From Candidatus Bathyarchaeota archaeon (lineage in GTDB: Archaea; Thermoproteota; Bathyarchaeia; Bathyarchaeales; Bathyarchaeaceae), in contig JAOZIC010000098.1 in NCBI GenBank assembly GCA_026014605.1, positions 12,247 through 18,852 on the forward strand: a stretch of 6,606 nt of DNA, given 5' to 3'. This document shows positions 5,430-6,606 of the stretch, in pieces. How positions within the stretch are numbered: the stretch's first letter is position 1; each line of letters opens with the position of its first letter. The translations under genes and the position numbers were made by a program. The notes beneath the pieces are model-generated. The model had not been told where the DNA came from. It searched no databases and saw nothing but the letters and a program-made list of their open reading frames with translations.

Positions 5430-6323
5430 TTATACCCTTTCAATACAAGAGATGTAATACACAATGTCCTTGGTGTATTCTCTCCAGCTTTCAGCAATTT
5501 TTCTCACTTCTGCTTCGGACAAAATCTTGTCATCAGAATAAAAACTAGAAAACGTGCGCCTAACACCTAAATCGCCAGCAGGAATCGCAGCGTTACGTTT
5601 CAAACCCGCAGACAAAACCATCTCGGCAGTCCATGTTCCTATTCCACGAAACTTTGTTAGTAACTCGGCAACATGCTCGTTTGAAAGATTACGTAAACTT
5701 TCTGGGTCAAACCCGCCGTCTACCGTTTTTTCAGCAACTGTTTTGATATATTCCGCCTTTTTCCAGCTAACACCACAGTTCCGAATTTCCTCCAATGTGG
5801 TTTCAGCAAACTTTTTTGGTGTTGGAAAATCGTAAAACACGGTTTGCTGTATTTTTGTTTGTTCACTGAATCTGGTTACCATCTTGTTAGTTATCGAAAA
5901 CGCAACCCGAATCGAAATCTGCTGCTGAATTATCGATTTAACAATGTGCTCAAAAACCGTGGTTCCGATACTTCCCGCCTTGAGTCCAATAAACCTGTTT
6001 TTTAGGTCTTTTAACACGGGGTCTTTGTCCATAAACGTGTAGAGCGCTGTTAAGTCTTGGCTGAACGAGAAGATTTCGTCCAGAATCTGCGTAAGTTCAG
6101 TTTTTTCCTGTTCTGTAATCGGCAGAAAATGTTTTACTTCAATTTCTGGTTTGTCAACCGTGCCCAAAGACCGTAACTCAACAGGAACCAGCTTACCCGA
6201 CGTTAAACTTATGGCTCTTCGCCAGACTCCATTCTCGAAAACTTCCGGCATGGGTTTGCCAAAACCAAAAACTTTGCAGTTTAACTCAAAATCGAACGGA
6301 GCCCTCGGGAAAATCTGGAACAT
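5430..6323 (-). CDS. DNA-3-methyladenine glycosylase II, AlkA-like (HhH-GPD superfamily)
   Basis: A 297-residue base-excision repair enzyme expected to remove alkylated purines from DNA. The N-terminal part (about 1-90, from MFQIFPRAPFDFELN) resembles the AlkA N-terminal domain; the rest is an all-helical HhH-GPD domain. Seen: SIIQQQISI at 130-138, the conserved Q-Q-(V/I)-S type motif; SWKKAEY at 186-192; the helix-hairpin-helix FRGIGTWTAEM at 225-235; and PAGDLGVRR with D251 as catalytic aspartate. The W231-to-D251 spacing of 20 equals that of E. coli AlkA (W218, D238). No C-terminal four-cysteine iron-sulphur motif is present, which argues against the MutY/Nth branches. The frame stays open to an ATG at 6449, but that extension overlaps the small upstream gene and its sequence is unlike the family, so ATG 6323 is preferred. 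No well-placed ribosome binding site precedes it: AGGAG lies about 23 bases away. Substrate range cannot be set from sequence. Confidence 0.92.
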   Translation of the reverse strand: MFQIFPRAPFDFELNCKVFGFGKPMPEVFENGVWRRAISLTSGKLVPVELRSLGTVDKPEIEVKHFLPITEQEKTELTQILDEIFSFSQDLTALYTFMDKDPVLKDLKNRFIGLKAGSIGTTVFEHIVKSIIQQQISIRVAFSITNKMVTRFSEQTKIQQTVFYDFPTPKKFAETTLEEIRNCGVSWKKAEYIKTVAEKTVDGGFDPESLRNLSNEHVAELLTKFRGIGTWTAEMVLSAGLKRNAAIPAGDLGVRRTFSSFYSDDKILSEAEVRKIAESWREYTKDIVYYISCIERV

Positions 6324-6376
6324 TTGTTGTGGCAGCTGGTTTTTCTCTCCTGTAACAATTGGAAAATGTTTCTTCC

Positions 6377-6384
6377 TAAATAAA
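6377..6384 (-). promoter_or_regulatory. Candidate TATA box for the glycosylase gene
   Basis: The minus strand reads TTTATTTA in the 88-base gap between the small gene and the glycosylase. A start about 25 bases downstream would fall near 6355, giving a leader of about 30 bases that contains an AGGAGAG element. It fits position and composition for an archaeal promoter, but no clear BRE accompanies it. Confidence 0.35.
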
Positions 6385-6391
6385 CCGTTAC

Positions 6392-6397
6392 AAAAAA
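6392..6397 (-). terminator. T6 tract after the small right-edge gene
   Basis: The minus strand carries six consecutive T residues 14 bases past the TAA of the small gene. A T-run at this position is typical of archaeal intrinsic termination, and the candidate promoter of the next gene begins just after it. Confidence 0.4.
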
Positions 6398-6411
6398 TGG
6401 GGAAGTTGGCG

Positions 6412-6606
6412 TTACTCGCTCCACGCTTGGTTGGAAAACTCGATTGCATGCAATACTGTCTGTTTAAAGTCGGTGTCGCTGCACTCGAAGCTATACATTA
6501 CAAAGCCGTCAAAGGCAAAAAAGTGCATTCTGCCCGTTTGGTAGACTATTTTTGGTTTGGCGATTTCAACCAGTTCCAGAAACTCTTTTCGTTTTAATTT
6601 AACACG
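6412..6606 (-). CDS. Small uncharacterised protein, start beyond the right edge
   Basis: The minus strand is open from the right edge to TAA at 6414-6412 and shows 64 residues. The start is not visible, since the first codons in the window are not initiators. The sequence is protein-like, with an amphipathic opening KRKEFLELVEIAKP and an aromatic core including RMHFFAFDGFVMYSFECSD, ending in FSNQAWSE. Two cysteines are not needed to explain any motif I can see: only one, in FECSD, falls in the visible part. There is no membrane segment or known catalytic motif. I do not recognise the family; the regular alternation of hydrophobic and charged residues suggests a compact alpha/beta protein, probably under 100 residues in full. 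It lies upstream of the glycosylase gene on the same strand, with an 88-base gap containing a T-tract and a TATA-like box, so it may be a separate unit. The opposite strand also has an open frame here, which lowers certainty. Confidence 0.68.
   Translation of the reverse strand, partial: RVKLKRKEFLELVEIAKPKIVYQTGRMHFFAFDGFVMYSFECSDTDFKQTVLHAIEFSNQAWSE

Noticed and set aside
6324..6449. 42-residue N-terminal extension of the glycosylase from ATG 6449
   Set aside because: It would overlap the small upstream gene, run through a T-tract and TATA-like box, and precede the point where AlkA-type similarity begins (MFQIFPRAP).
6151..6597. Plus-strand open frame of 148 codons across the glycosylase N-terminus and the small gene
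   Set aside because: Its first half is antisense to the conserved glycosylase N-terminal domain and it spans the promoter-like gap. The minus-strand readings are more protein-like.
1..6606. CRISPR arrays, tRNA or rRNA genes, insertion sequences, toxin-antitoxin or defence modules
   Set aside because: I looked on both strands and saw no repeat-spacer pattern, no tRNA-like cloverleaf in the short gaps, and no transposase or defence motifs. The window is filled by housekeeping genes.

Overview
The window reads as an ordinary, gene-dense stretch of an archaeal chromosome. The evidence is the gene set: a UPF0201-type RNA-binding protein, an aTrm-G10-type tRNA methyltransferase with a THUMP region, a short (290 aa) archaeal-type PRPP synthase and an RNase Z of the short form. 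Starts include ATG, GTG and TTG, and candidate promoters are TATA-like boxes with T-tract ends. The class II HMG-CoA reductase is compatible with Bathyarchaeia-like, Thermoplasmatales or Archaeoglobales lineages. I lean to a Bathyarchaeia-like lineage, but that placement is an inference from memory of gene families. I see no mobile element, CRISPR array, tRNA or rRNA, and no gene-free stretch longer than 100 bases.

Layout. Plus strand, left: the 3' part of a UPF0201 gene (3-386), then a TIM-barrel protein of the AP endonuclease 2 / sugar isomerase superfamily (398-1177). Minus strand, read right to left: a small uncharacterised gene entering from the right edge (6606-6412); an AlkA-like DNA glycosylase (6323-5430); then a probable operon of class II HMG-CoA reductase (5347-4070), PRPP synthase (4073-3201), tRNA G10 methyltransferase (3189-2155) and RNase Z (2088-1174). 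The two transcription units converge at 1174-1177, where the stop codons interlock.

How the genes fit together. HMG-CoA reductase commits carbon to mevalonate and so to archaeal isoprenoid lipids. PRPP synthase feeds nucleotide and, in archaea, other phosphoribosyl-dependent synthesis. The two reading frames overlap by ATGA, so their translation is probably coupled. The next two genes act on tRNA: G10 N2-methylation and 3'-end processing. The glycosylase to the right is a base-excision repair enzyme. The plus-strand TIM-barrel protein keeps what looks like the complete nine-residue metal-ligand set of endonuclease IV, so its usual label of sugar phosphate isomerase is not secure.

Several genes are better started inside their longest open frames: HMG-CoA reductase at ATG 5347, the methyltransferase at GTG 3189 and the glycosylase at ATG 6323. 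I found no clear new multi-gene system. The most useful leads are the metal-site pattern in the TIM-barrel protein, the bacterial-type HMG-CoA reductase in its archaeal operon, and the small gene at the right edge.
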